Made by a program: the position numbers and the translations under genes. A stretch of DNA of 64,000 nt from an uncultured Oscillospiraceae bacterium (GTDB lineage: Bacteria; Bacillota; Clostridia; Oscillospirales; Oscillospiraceae), in contig CANQSF010000005.1 of NCBI GenBank assembly GCA_947626345.1, forward strand, positions 62,001 to 126,000, in the 5' to 3' direction. Positions 34,836-43,286 of this stretch are shown in pieces. Positions within the stretch are counted from its first letter, which is position 1. Every line of letters begins with the position of its first letter. The notes beneath the pieces were generated by a model. The model searched no databases, was not told where the DNA came from, and saw nothing but the letters and a program-made list of their open reading frames with translations.

Positions 34836-35861
34836 ATGAAAAAGACGGTTGCAGTTTTTCTTGCCCTTGTCATGTGCCTGACCCTTCTCCCACTGACTGC
34901 CCTGGCGGCGGAGGCGCCCGCCGAGGAGGCGGAGGAAGCGGAACAGGTGGAAATGGTCGCCATCGTCGCCAAGGTGCCGGCGGGGTGGGAGGACCCCTGC
35001 CTGTGGGCCTGGGCCGACGATGGGACCAACGCCTTTGAAGCCTGGCCCGGCGAGGAGATGGACCCGATGGAGGGCGAGGAGGGCCTGTATTATTGCTATG
35101 TGCCCGCCTTCGTCCAGAACGTGATCGTCAACGCCAACAAGGGGACCATGCAGACCGACGCTATTGCCGTGGAAGCCGGCGAGACCGCGTGGATCACCGT
35201 GGAGCAGACGATCACCGCCGAGACGTCCGCCGAGGCGCTGACGGAGACAGAGATCCCTGAATATGTGAAGAAGATCAAGGTCCACGCCTATGTGCCCCTG
35301 GCCTGGGAGAGCGTCAACCTCTGGGCCTGGGCCGACCCCGACGGGACCAACGCCTTCGATACCTGGCCCGGCCTGGCGCTGAAGGAGGAGGACCGGGGCT
35401 GGTTCACAGGCAAGATCCCCGCCTGGGCCAACCGCATCATCGTCAGCGGCAACGAGGGCGAGGACGACGAGAAGACGGAGGACGTGACCATCGAGCCGGA
35501 GGAGCTGTGGATCACCGTCTACAACGACCTGACCTACGACGTGGCCTATGAGGACCCCGACAAGGCCGTGGAGGACGTGACGGTCCACGCCCAGGTCCCC
35601 GAGGACTGGGCCGACCCCTGCTGCTGGGCCTGGTCCGCGCCGGACGGCACCAACGCCTTTGACGCCTGGCCCGGGGAGGCTCTCACGGCGGAGGACGGCG
35701 GCTGGTACACCATCCAGGTGCCCGGCTGGATCAACTCCGTCATCATCAACGCCAACGAGGGCAGCGTGCAGACCAGCGACCTGGCCGTGGAGCCGGGCAG
35801 CGAGCTGTGGATCACGGTGACCGACGCGGAGAACGCCCAGGTCGCTTACGAGGCGCCCTGA
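34836..35861 (+). CDS. secreted protein of three tandem CBM26-like starch-binding modules
   Basis: 341 residues from MKKTVAVF, with AGGAGG eight bases upstream; the longer frame from 34770 lacks a ribosome site and would bury the signal peptide. The signal peptide is ~1-25 (cleavage after ALA) and has no lipobox. Three repeats at ~41-122, ~146-228 and ~246-328 share WAW, GTNAF-(E/D)-(A/T)-WPG, an aromatic GWYT or GLYY, V-I-NAN-G and LWITV. Modules 1 and 3 keep the QT(S/T)D element; module 2 has KTED instead. This pattern matches starch-binding family CBM26. There is no catalytic domain, sortase motif, SLH domain or C-terminal membrane helix, so the protein is either released or held by partners. 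Confidence 0.88.
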   Translation: MKKTVAVFLALVMCLTLLPLTALAAEAPAEEAEEAEQVEMVAIVAKVPAGWEDPCLWAWADDGTNAFEAWPGEEMDPMEGEEGLYYCYVPAFVQNVIVNANKGTMQTDAIAVEAGETAWITVEQTITAETSAEALTETEIPEYVKKIKVHAYVPLAWESVNLWAWADPDGTNAFDTWPGLALKEEDRGWFTGKIPAWANRIIVSGNEGEDDEKTEDVTIEPEELWITVYNDLTYDVAYEDPDKAVEDVTVHAQVPEDWADPCCWAWSAPDGTNAFDAWPGEALTAEDGGWYTIQVPGWINSVIINANEGSVQTSDLAVEPGSELWITVTDAENAQVAYEAP

Positions 35862-35880
35862 GCGGCACAGACCGGACCAT

Positions 35881-35913
35881 TATGCGGGTACACGGACGCC
35901 GTGTACCCGCATA
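35881..35913 (+). other. intercistronic stable hairpin
   Basis: A perfect 15-bp stem (35881-35895 with 35899-35913) with a three-base loop and no T tract, between the starch-binding gene and the second binding-protein gene. It could act as a partial terminator or an mRNA 3' stabiliser giving unequal expression of the two genes. Confidence 0.7.
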
Positions 35914-35937
35914 TCGGCAATGAAGGAGGATCATGCG

Positions 35938-37149
35938 ATGAAACGATGCTTATCCATATTGCTGGCCCTGGCCATGCTCCTGGCCCTGGCCGCCTGCGGG
36001 GGAGAGAGCGGGGGGGACGCCGCCGGCGCCGACGAGCTGGTGATCTGGCACGACAAGGAGGACGCGGTCATCCAGGCCCTGCAGGACTATCTTGCCCAGG
36101 CGGCTCCGGAGCTGAAGATCACCTTTGAGAAGAAGACCAGTCTGACGGACTCTCTGAAGCTGGTGGGCAACGATCCCTCCGCCGCGCCGGATCTGTTCAT
36201 CTTCGCCCACGACAAGATCGGCGTGTTCGCCGAGATGGGCATCCTGTCCCCCATCGGCGGGCTGGTGGACGCCGCCGCCCTGGAGGACATGCTCCCCATG
36301 ACCCTGGACGCGGCCACCTACAAGGACACGCTCTATCAGCTGCCGCTGTATTTTGAGACGCTGCTGTTCATGTACAACCAGCGCTATATGCTGCCGGACA
36401 GCGTGCCCGCCACCACCGGCGAGCTGCTCAGCTACATGCAGGCCAACACCGGCCGGGGGCGGTACGGCTTCGTGGAGCAGCACAGCACCGCCTACTACAG
36501 CGCCGCCTGGATCCACGGCTTCGGCGGGTCCATCATCGACGAGAACGGCACCCCCTTCCCCGACGCCGGTGCGGTGAAGGACGCGCTGGCCTATCATCTT
36601 AAGTTCGTGCGCCTCATGCCCGGCGAGACGGAGTACAACACGGTCAACACCCTCTTTTTGGAGGGCAAGGCGGATGCCACCATCGGCGGGCCCTGGATGG
36701 TCCCCTCCGCCCGGGAGGCGGGCATCAAGCTGGGCATCGCCCCCATGCCCACCGTGGACGCAACGGGCATGCCCCTGGCCCCCTATTCCGGGGTGCAGGG
36801 CATCCATGTGCTGAAGTTCGCCGCGGAGAACAAGACCGAGGCGGTGAAGGAGCTTCTGGCGGCACTGGCGGACCCCGCCATCGGCGTGAGCCTGGCCCTG
36901 GCCAGCGGCTGCGCCCCGGCCAACGAAAAGTGCTACGACGACCCCCAGGTGGCGGAGGATGAGCTGGTGCAGGCCATGCGCGCCACCGCCGAGATCGCCG
37001 TGCCCATGCCCAACATCCCGGAGATGGACGTGATGTGGACGGTGACGGGCAATCTGCTGACGGACGTGAACCTGTCCGGCAAGGACATTGACGCCAGCTT
37101 CGACGCGGCCCTGGCCCAGGCGAACGACCTCATCTCCGCCATGAAGTGA
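35938..37149 (+). CDS. ABC maltodextrin-binding lipoprotein 2 (MalE-like)
   Basis: 403 residues from MKRCLSILL, nine bases after AAGGAGG; the ATG at 35920 lies ahead of that site. Lipobox LAAC (~17-20). A clear MalE homologue: LVIWHDKEDAVIQALQDYL, PDLFIFAHDKIGVFAEMGIL, YQLPLYFETLLFMYN and GPWMVPSAREAGIKLGIAP follow the maltose-binding protein order. It feeds the permeases encoded next. Its match to MalE is closer than that of the first locus. Confidence 0.95.
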   Translation: MKRCLSILLALAMLLALAACGGESGGDAAGADELVIWHDKEDAVIQALQDYLAQAAPELKITFEKKTSLTDSLKLVGNDPSAAPDLFIFAHDKIGVFAEMGILSPIGGLVDAAALEDMLPMTLDAATYKDTLYQLPLYFETLLFMYNQRYMLPDSVPATTGELLSYMQANTGRGRYGFVEQHSTAYYSAAWIHGFGGSIIDENGTPFPDAGAVKDALAYHLKFVRLMPGETEYNTVNTLFLEGKADATIGGPWMVPSAREAGIKLGIAPMPTVDATGMPLAPYSGVQGIHVLKFAAENKTEAVKELLAALADPAIGVSLALASGCAPANEKCYDDPQVAEDELVQAMRATAEIAVPMPNIPEMDVMWTVTGNLLTDVNLSGKDIDASFDAALAQANDLISAMK

Positions 37150-37159
37150 GGGCCGGCCC

Positions 37160-38053
37160 ATGAAAAGCCGCAAGAGAGCGACGCTGTACTCCTACGCCTG
37201 GTCCGGCCCGTCGCTGCTGCTCATCGGGCTGATGGTGGTCTTTCCCATCCTGTACACGGCCTACATCTCCCTGACCAACATGAACGTGTACCACTGGTTC
37301 GACTTCACCATCGTGGGGCTGGACAACTACATCCGGGCGCTGTTCGTGTTCGACTCCGGATTTCTGTCCGCGCTGCTGGCCACCATTTTGTGGACGGCGA
37401 TGAGCATGCTCTTCCAGCTGGTCATCGCCTTCGTGCTGGCGAGCCTTTTGAACATCCAGAAGCTGCGCTTTCGCAAGCTCTACAAGACCGTCCTCATGTT
37501 CCCCTGGGCCATGCCGGGGTATGTGTCCATCCTGCTGTGGAAGACGGGCATCTTCAACAGCCAGTTCGGCCTTTTGAACCAGTGGATGGAAAAGCTGGGC
37601 CTGGCCGCCGCCCGGTGGCTGGCCAGCGATGTGTCCGCGTTCATCTGCTGCTCCATCGTGAACCTGTGGCTGGCGCTGCCCTTCATGATCATGATCATGG
37701 ATGGAGCGCTGCAGAGCATCGACCGCAGCTACTATGAAAGCGCCCTTCTGGACGGGGCCAACTGGCTGGAGCGGACCCGGTCCATCACCGTGCCCGCCAT
37801 CAGGCCCATCATCGCCCCGGCGGTGATCATCACCATCTTCACCACCTTCAAGCAGTTCGACGTGGTGTATCTGCTGACCCAGCAGGCGGGGGCCAAGACA
37901 GGCTCCGGGTTCCACACCATCCTCACATACGCCTATGAAAACGCCTTCATCACCAACAACTACGGCTACAGCTCCGCCATTTCCATCATCATTTTCGTGC
38001 TGCTGATCGCGTTCTCCGCGCGGTATCAGCTCCGGGAGGAGGGGGACCGATGA
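37160..38053 (+). CDS. MalF-type ABC sugar permease 2
   Basis: 297 residues, six predicted spans, lacking the long MalF N-terminus present in the first locus. The EAA-like loop is ESALLDGANWLERTRSITVP. It starts ten bases after the binding-protein stop and overlaps the next gene by four bases (ATGA). Confidence 0.95.
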   Translation: MKSRKRATLYSYAWSGPSLLLIGLMVVFPILYTAYISLTNMNVYHWFDFTIVGLDNYIRALFVFDSGFLSALLATILWTAMSMLFQLVIAFVLASLLNIQKLRFRKLYKTVLMFPWAMPGYVSILLWKTGIFNSQFGLLNQWMEKLGLAAARWLASDVSAFICCSIVNLWLALPFMIMIMDGALQSIDRSYYESALLDGANWLERTRSITVPAIRPIIAPAVIITIFTTFKQFDVVYLLTQQAGAKTGSGFHTILTYAYENAFITNNYGYSSAISIIIFVLLIAFSARYQLREEGDR

Positions 38054-38895
38054 GCAAAAAGAAGTGGAAGGAGCGGCTGTCGCTCACGGCGCTGAACGTG
38101 TTTTTCATCGCGCTGTGCTTCGCCACGCTCATCCCCATCCTCTACGCGGTCAGCGTGTCCCTCAACGGCCAGAACAGCCTTCTCAGCTCCGATTTTTCCT
38201 TCATCCCCAAGAACTTCACCCTGGATAACTACAGGGCCGTCCTGTTCGGCGAGGACATCATGACCTGGTTCAAGAACACCGTCATCCTGGCGGCGGTGAC
38301 GGTGACGCTGTCCCTGGCGGTGGCGGTGCCGGCGGCCTACTGCTTTTCCCGCCGGCGGTTCCCGGGACGGCGGGCGATCTTGAAGTGCCTGGTGCTGCTC
38401 AACTCCTTCCCGGCGGTGCTATCCATGTTCGCCATCTACCGGCTGCTGCGGCCCATGGGCCTGGTGAACAGCCGGGTGGGGCTGATCCTGGTGTACACGG
38501 GCACCATGGCGGTGTTCAGCCTGTGGAACACCAAGGGCTACTTCGACACCATCCCCGTGGAGATCGAGGAGGCCGCCCGCATGGACGGGGCCAGCGATAT
38601 GCAGGTGGTGGTGCGCATCGTCATGCCCCTGGCCAAGCCCAGCATCGTGGTCACGGCGCTGATGGTGCTGATCTACGTGTGGAACGAGTACATCTACGCC
38701 ACCACCTTCCTGACCGGCGAGGCCAACTACACCCTGGCGGCGGGCCTCAACGCCCTGCAGGCCACGGAGATGACCGGCTCCTGGCCGGTGTTCGCCGCGG
38801 CCAGCATCGTGGTGAGCCTGCCGGTGCTGGTGATCTTCTTCCTGTGCCAGAAGCACATGACCTCCGGCCTGACCGCGGGAGGCGTGAAGGGATGA
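38050..38895 (+). CDS. MalG-type ABC sugar permease 2
   Basis: 281 residues, six predicted spans; EAA loop EEAARMDGASDMQVVVRIVMP; MalG-like tail MTSGLTAGGVKG. GGAGG immediately upstream. Overlaps both the MalF-like gene and the following GH13 gene by four bases, a tight translational chain. Confidence 0.95.
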   Translation: MSKKKWKERLSLTALNVFFIALCFATLIPILYAVSVSLNGQNSLLSSDFSFIPKNFTLDNYRAVLFGEDIMTWFKNTVILAAVTVTLSLAVAVPAAYCFSRRRFPGRRAILKCLVLLNSFPAVLSMFAIYRLLRPMGLVNSRVGLILVYTGTMAVFSLWNTKGYFDTIPVEIEEAARMDGASDMQVVVRIVMPLAKPSIVVTALMVLIYVWNEYIYATTFLTGEANYTLAAGLNALQATEMTGSWPVFAAASIVVSLPVLVIFFLCQKHMTSGLTAGGVKG

Positions 38896-40616
38896 GGCTG
38901 GACGCTGTGCTGCACATCCCCGTGAGTGAGTACGCCCACGGCCTGGACCGGCGGCGGATCGTGTACCGGCTGCGGTGCGCCAAGGGGGACATGCGCCGGG
39001 TGACGCTCTGGTACGGCGACACCGCCTGCCGGGTGACCCCCATCCGGTTCACCCCCGCGCAGATGGATCTCGCGGCGTCCGGCACCCTGCACGATTACTG
39101 GCAGGTGATCGTGGACAGCCCCTACGATCGGGTGTACTACTACTTTGAGCTGGACGACGGCGAGAGGACGGCGCTCTATTACGGCGGAGCGTTCACCGAC
39201 CGGCTGGTGGACGACCGCTCCCAGTATTTCAAGCTGCCCATCAACCACCGGGCGGACGTGGCGAAGGTGCCGGACTGGGTCCACGACGCGGTGGTCTACA
39301 ACATCTTCCCGGACAGCTTCGCCTCCGGCCGGGAGAGCATCTGCTGCCGGCCGGGCCAGGCTGAGCATGAAGGCCATACGGTCCGGGGCCGGCTTGGCGG
39401 CACCCTGGACGGAGTGCGGGAGAACATCGGATACTTAAAAGACCTGGGCGTCAGCTGCGTCTACTTCAACCCCCTGTTCGCCGCGGGGGCCTATCACAAA
39501 TACGACCTTTTGGACTACTACCACATCGACCCCTGCTTCGGCGGCGACGGGGCGTTCCGGGCCCTGGTGGACGCGCTGCACAGCGCGGGCATCCGCGTCG
39601 TCATCGACGGGGTGTTCAACCACTGCGGCTGGTACTGGTTCGCCTTTGACGACGTGGTGCGAAATCAGGAAAAAAGCCGCTACCGGGACTGGTTCTACCA
39701 TCTGGACTATCCCGTCCGGCGGCCGGCCGACCCGGAGGCGTATCCGCCTTACGCCTGCTACGCCTACGAGCGGACCATGCCCAAGCTGGACACCGCCAAC
39801 CCGGAGGTGCGGGACTATTTCTGCCAGGTGGGGCGGTACTGGATCGAGAACTACCACATCGACGGCTGGCGGCTGGACGTGGCCAGCGAGGTGGACGACG
39901 GCTTCTGGCGGGCCTTTCGCCAGGCGGTGAAGGCGGCGGACCCCCAGGCGCTGCTCATCGGCGAGGTGTGGGAGAGCGCGGGCCACTGGCTGGGCGGCGA
40001 CATGTTCGACTCCACCATGAACTACGACCTGCGCAAGCATAGCCAGCTTTTCTTCGCCGAGGGCAGCATCGACGCGACGGGGTTCGCCGGGCGGGTGGGG
40101 GACATGCTCATGCGCTACCGGGCCCAGATGGTCCCGGCCCAACTGAATCTGCTGGACAGCCACGACGTGCCCCGGTTTTTGTCCCTGTGCGGGGGCGACA
40201 CCGCCCGGTATAGGCTGGCGGTGCTGTTCATGTTCTGCTGCCCCGGCATGCCCACGGTCTTTTACGGCGACGAGCTGGGCGTGACGGGCGTCACGGAGGA
40301 GGAATACCGCCGCCCCATGCCCTGGCAAGAGGGGGACCGGGCGCTCCTCGCCTTCTTCAAGCGGGCCGTCGCCCTGCGCCGGGAGCATATCGCCCTGCGC
40401 CGGGGAAGCTTCCGCGTCCTGCAGGCGGAGCGGGACAGCGCCCTGCTGGTGTTCGCCCGTACAGTTGAGGGCCAGACGGTCACAGTCTGCCTCAACGCCG
40501 GGGCGGCCCCCGCAGCGCTGCCGTCCTGCGCCAGCGCCATTGCCTGGAGCGAGGGACTGGACGGCGGCACGCTGGATGGCTTTGGCTTTGCCGTATTCGT
40601 TGACGGGGCGGGCTGA
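38892..40616 (+). CDS. GH13 neopullulanase/cyclomaltodextrinase-type alpha-glucosidase 2
   Basis: 574 residues from ATG 38892, which overlaps the permease stop (ATGA); the long upstream frame is a shadow of the permease. No signal peptide, so cytoplasmic. N-terminal CBM34-like domain (~1-125), then a GH13 barrel with DGVFNHC (~239), GWRLDVASE (nucleophile Asp329), IGEVWE (acid/base Glu358) and LDSHDVPR (Asp425), and a C-terminal beta domain (~490-574). It hydrolyses maltodextrin, cyclodextrin or pullulan oligomers. It differs enough from the first-locus enzyme to suggest separate specificities. Confidence 0.95.
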   Translation: MRLDAVLHIPVSEYAHGLDRRRIVYRLRCAKGDMRRVTLWYGDTACRVTPIRFTPAQMDLAASGTLHDYWQVIVDSPYDRVYYYFELDDGERTALYYGGAFTDRLVDDRSQYFKLPINHRADVAKVPDWVHDAVVYNIFPDSFASGRESICCRPGQAEHEGHTVRGRLGGTLDGVRENIGYLKDLGVSCVYFNPLFAAGAYHKYDLLDYYHIDPCFGGDGAFRALVDALHSAGIRVVIDGVFNHCGWYWFAFDDVVRNQEKSRYRDWFYHLDYPVRRPADPEAYPPYACYAYERTMPKLDTANPEVRDYFCQVGRYWIENYHIDGWRLDVASEVDDGFWRAFRQAVKAADPQALLIGEVWESAGHWLGGDMFDSTMNYDLRKHSQLFFAEGSIDATGFAGRVGDMLMRYRAQMVPAQLNLLDSHDVPRFLSLCGGDTARYRLAVLFMFCCPGMPTVFYGDELGVTGVTEEEYRRPMPWQEGDRALLAFFKRAVALRREHIALRRGSFRVLQAERDSALLVFARTVEGQTVTVCLNAGAAPAALPSCASAIAWSEGLDGGTLDGFGFAVFVDGAG

Positions 40617-40628
40617 AAGGCTTATAGT
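40600..40628 (+). promoter_or_regulatory. internal promoter of the second LacI gene
   Basis: TTGACG (40600-40605), a 17-bp spacer and TATAGT (40623-40628). The -35 lies inside the last codons of the GH13 gene, so the regulator can be made independently of the operon. Confidence 0.75.
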
Positions 40629-40652
40629 AGAGGCGTGAGGGGAGGGTGTGCT

Positions 40653-41672
40653 GTGAGCGTGACCATCAAGGATGTGGCGAAGGCTGCCGGGACCAGCGTT
40701 TCCACGGTGTCCAAGGTGCTCAACGGCCATTACAGCATCTCCCAGCAGACGGCGGACCGGGTCCGGCAGGTCATGCGGGAGCTGAATTACGTCCCCAGCG
40801 CCAGCGCCCAGAGCTTTGCCCGGGGCGCCACCCGGGCCGTGACGGTGCTGGCCGATCTGGGGCCGGACGCCGCCTTTCAGAACCCCCATATGTTCGAGAT
40901 CATCGCGGGCCTGGAGCAGACGCTGCGCGCCCGGGGCTACCGGCTCATCCTGCGGGGCGTGGACGCGTCCAGCGCCTATGAGACGGCGGAGGACGTCATC
41001 TCCCGCAAGAGCGCCGACGGCCTGGCCATCCACGTGTCCGTGCTGACCCACCCCCTGTCCGCGCTGCTGACCAGGACCCAGTTCCCCCACATCGTGCTGG
41101 GGATGCCCACTTTTGACAGCCAGCTGTGCTGGATCGACAACAACAACGTCTACTCCGGCACGGTGGCGGCGTCGTTTTTGCTCTCCCAGGGCTACCGGCG
41201 CATCGCCTTTCTGGGCGGGCAGTATTATGACCTGGGCTCCGCCCACCGGCTCCAGGGCTTGAAGGAGGGGCTGCAGGCCCGGGGCTGCACCCTGGACGAC
41301 CAGTACGTCCGCCTGGGCCAGTCCACCCGGGCCGACGGATACGCCATGACGGACCGGCTCCTGGACGAAAAGCAGCTGCCGGACGCCATCGTGTGCGCCA
41401 ACAACTACATCGCCCTGGGCTGCGTGGCGGCCATCCAGGAGCGGGGGATGAAGATACCGGAGGACGTGGGCGTGCTCACCTTCGACGATTACCCCTTCTC
41501 CCGGTTCACGGAGCCCCAGCTGACCGTGGTGGACATCGACGTGCGGGATCTGGGCATCCGGGCGGGCAAGCATCTGGTGGAGATCATCCGCCACCCCACG
41601 CTGCAGGTGCAGACGAACGTGACCGCCTCCATCATCATCGAGCGCCAGTCCACAAGAAGCAAACGGACATAA
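40653..41672 (+). CDS. LacI-family regulator of the second starch locus
   Basis: 339 residues from GTG 40653, six bases after GAGGGGAGGG; an upstream GTG (40635) precedes that site. Full-length LacI/GalR architecture: headpiece VTIKDVAKAAGTSVSTVSKVLNG, hinge YVPSASAQSFARGATRAVTVL, then a complete periplasmic-binding-like effector domain (IAFLGGQYYD, PDAIVCANNYIALG, VGVLTFDDYPFS). It probably controls the second maltodextrin operon. It has its own promoter and ends at a strong terminator. Confidence 0.95.
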   Translation: MSVTIKDVAKAAGTSVSTVSKVLNGHYSISQQTADRVRQVMRELNYVPSASAQSFARGATRAVTVLADLGPDAAFQNPHMFEIIAGLEQTLRARGYRLILRGVDASSAYETAEDVISRKSADGLAIHVSVLTHPLSALLTRTQFPHIVLGMPTFDSQLCWIDNNNVYSGTVAASFLLSQGYRRIAFLGGQYYDLGSAHRLQGLKEGLQARGCTLDDQYVRLGQSTRADGYAMTDRLLDEKQLPDAIVCANNYIALGCVAAIQERGMKIPEDVGVLTFDDYPFSRFTEPQLTVVDIDVRDLGIRAGKHLVEIIRHPTLQVQTNVTASIIIERQSTRSKRT

Positions 41673-41713
41673 CAGAAAAGACGTTCCGGTTTTCTCCGGA
41701 ACGTCTTTTCTGT
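41672..41713. terminator. bidirectional terminator
   Basis: A perfect 18-bp stem (41672-41689 with 41696-41713) with A-rich and T-rich arms, between the convergent LacI and degV genes. Confidence 0.93.
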
Positions 41714-41723
41714 TGCGGGCTGT

Positions 41724-42554
41724 TCACCCCTCGAAGCCGATCATCAGACCGCCGGATTCGGCGTAAAAGGCGCACAGACCGCGGGCGGGAAGGATCTGCA
41801 CATCCGCCGGCCGCCAGGCGTCCAGCAGCATGGCGCGGAGACTGTCCGCGCCCTCCCGGCCCTGGCAGTGGGCGATGCGCACGCGGCCGCCGGCATAGCC
41901 CCGCTCCGCCATGCTGCGCAGAACGGTATCCAGCGCGGAACGCTGTCCCCGGCACTTGTGCAGCAGCTCCAACGTCCCCTCCGGGCTGACCGTCCCTACC
42001 ACCCGGATGCCCAGAACACCCGCCAGGGCCGCGGCCGGATGGCTGACCCGGCCGTTCCGGGCCAGGTTCTTCATGCTCGTCAGGCAGAACAGCAGATGGG
42101 TGCGCCGCCGGTAGGCGTCTATGGCGGCGACGGTGTCGTCAAAGCCTGCGCCCCGCACGGTCAGCTCCCGCAGCTTTTCCGCGATCAGCTGCATCTCCGG
42201 CCCGGCGGACAGGCTGTCCAGCACATGCACCCGAGCGCCGGGGCGCCGGCGCATATGCTCCTGCCCCGCCTGGACCGCCGAGGCCCAGGAGCCGGACAGG
42301 GCGCTGGTGATGGTCACGGCGAACACCTCCTCCGCGCCGGCGAAGGCGTCCAGCCAGTCGCCGATGCTGGGGCAGGAGGAGCCGGACCGGCCCTTGTACG
42401 CCGCCAGACGCGCCACCATGTCGTCCACGTCCAGCGCGCCGTCGTCCGCATACTCCGCCTCCGCCGTCACGATCTTCAGCGGCACGCTTGCAAAGCCCAC
42501 GCCCGGCAGCGACAGGAGATTGGCGGCGGAATCCACCGCGATCACACGGTCCAT
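41724..42554 (-). CDS. DegV-family fatty-acid-binding protein
   Basis: 276 residues from MDRVIAVDSAANLL, with GAGGTGA seven bases upstream; the codons before it are not needed. DegV/FakB fold: N-terminal VDSAANL, the SCPSIGDWLDAF segment, VFAVTITSALSGSWASA, and C-terminal HCQGREGADSLRAML. FakB proteins present fatty acids to the kinase FakA; none is encoded nearby. The usual SQPS motif near residue 60 is replaced by SCPS. Confidence 0.9.
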   Translation of the reverse strand: MDRVIAVDSAANLLSLPGVGFASVPLKIVTAEAEYADDGALDVDDMVARLAAYKGRSGSSCPSIGDWLDAFAGAEEVFAVTITSALSGSWASAVQAGQEHMRRRPGARVHVLDSLSAGPEMQLIAEKLRELTVRGAGFDDTVAAIDAYRRRTHLLFCLTSMKNLARNGRVSHPAAALAGVLGIRVVGTVSPEGTLELLHKCRGQRSALDTVLRSMAERGYAGGRVRIAHCQGREGADSLRAMLLDAWRPADVQILPARGLCAFYAESGGLMIGFEG

Positions 42555-42611
42555 GGAAATCACCTCGTTTTTGATAGCTTTTTATCAGTTTATTAAAAAC
42601 CTTTTCATGCC

Positions 42612-42640
42612 ATCATATCAGGTTTTTAAAACCCTGTCAA
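42612..42640 (-). promoter_or_regulatory. promoter of the degV gene
   Basis: On the minus strand: TTGACA (42640-42635), a 17-bp spacer and TATGAT (42617-42612). An inverted repeat TTAAAAACC/GGTTTTTAA (42594-42602 and 42621-42629) overlaps the spacer and could be an operator. Confidence 0.85.
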
Positions 42641-42670
42641 GAGATATGCAAAGTTCTCTTGCGGTTTTTC

Positions 42671-42699
42671 TTGACTTGCACATGGCGGGACGGTAGAAT
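42671..42699 (+). promoter_or_regulatory. promoter of the DUF1836-addBA unit
   Basis: TTGACT (42671-42676), a 17-bp spacer and TAGAAT (42694-42699), divergent from the degV promoter. Confidence 0.82.
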
Positions 42700-42725
42700 A
42701 GCCATAAAGGAGAGGGGGATGTGCT

Positions 42726-43253
42726 GTGACCCGGGAAATGAAGGACGCGATGGCGGCGGCGGTGAGGGATCTCCGCCTGCCCCGATACGGGGAGATACCG
42801 AACGTGGGGCTCTATCTGGAGCAGGTGACGAAGTATGTCTGCGACTGCCTGGCGCCGCTGGGGGACGTGACCATCACCGGCTCCATGATCAGCAACTACG
42901 TCAAGCGGGGGCTGGTGGACAACCCGGTGAAGAAGCAGTACGGCCGGGGCCAGATCGCCTGCCTCATCTACATCGCCGTGGCCAAGAACGTGCTGAGCCT
43001 GGACGACATCGACCTGCTGATGCGGATGCAGCGGCGGACCTATGACCTGCAGGTGGCCTACGACTACTTCTGCGCGGAGTTCGAGAACCTGCTGTATTAT
43101 GTGTTCGGGCTGAAGAGCGCGCCGGACACGGTGGGCACGGAGGCCACCGACGAGAAGCTGATGCTGCGCAACACCATCATCACCGTGGCCCACAAGATCT
43201 ATCTGGACATGTGTTTCCGCGCCCTGGACGGGGGAGAGGCCCCGCTGCCCTGA
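42726..43253 (+). CDS. DUF1836 protein, predicted DNA-binding
   Basis: 175 residues from GTG 42726, after a GGAGAGGGGG site. The DUF1836 core is plain: ITGSMISNYVKRGLVDNPVKK, a winged-helix-like MerR-type head, then YGRGQIACLIYIAVAKNVLSL. Proteins of this family are thought to be transcription factors; the target is unknown. It is 33 bases upstream of addB, likely co-transcribed. Confidence 0.92.
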   Translation: MTREMKDAMAAAVRDLRLPRYGEIPNVGLYLEQVTKYVCDCLAPLGDVTITGSMISNYVKRGLVDNPVKKQYGRGQIACLIYIAVAKNVLSLDDIDLLMRMQRRTYDLQVAYDYFCAEFENLLYYVFGLKSAPDTVGTEATDEKLMLRNTIITVAHKIYLDMCFRALDGGEAPLP

Positions 43254-43286
43254 GGCGCGGCGGATCGGCAGACCGGGAGAGAGCGT

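Noticed and set aside
36933..37142. Short minus-strand frame within the second binding-protein gene
   Set aside because: Shadow frame; no ribosome site and the plus-strand protein is a clear MalE homologue.
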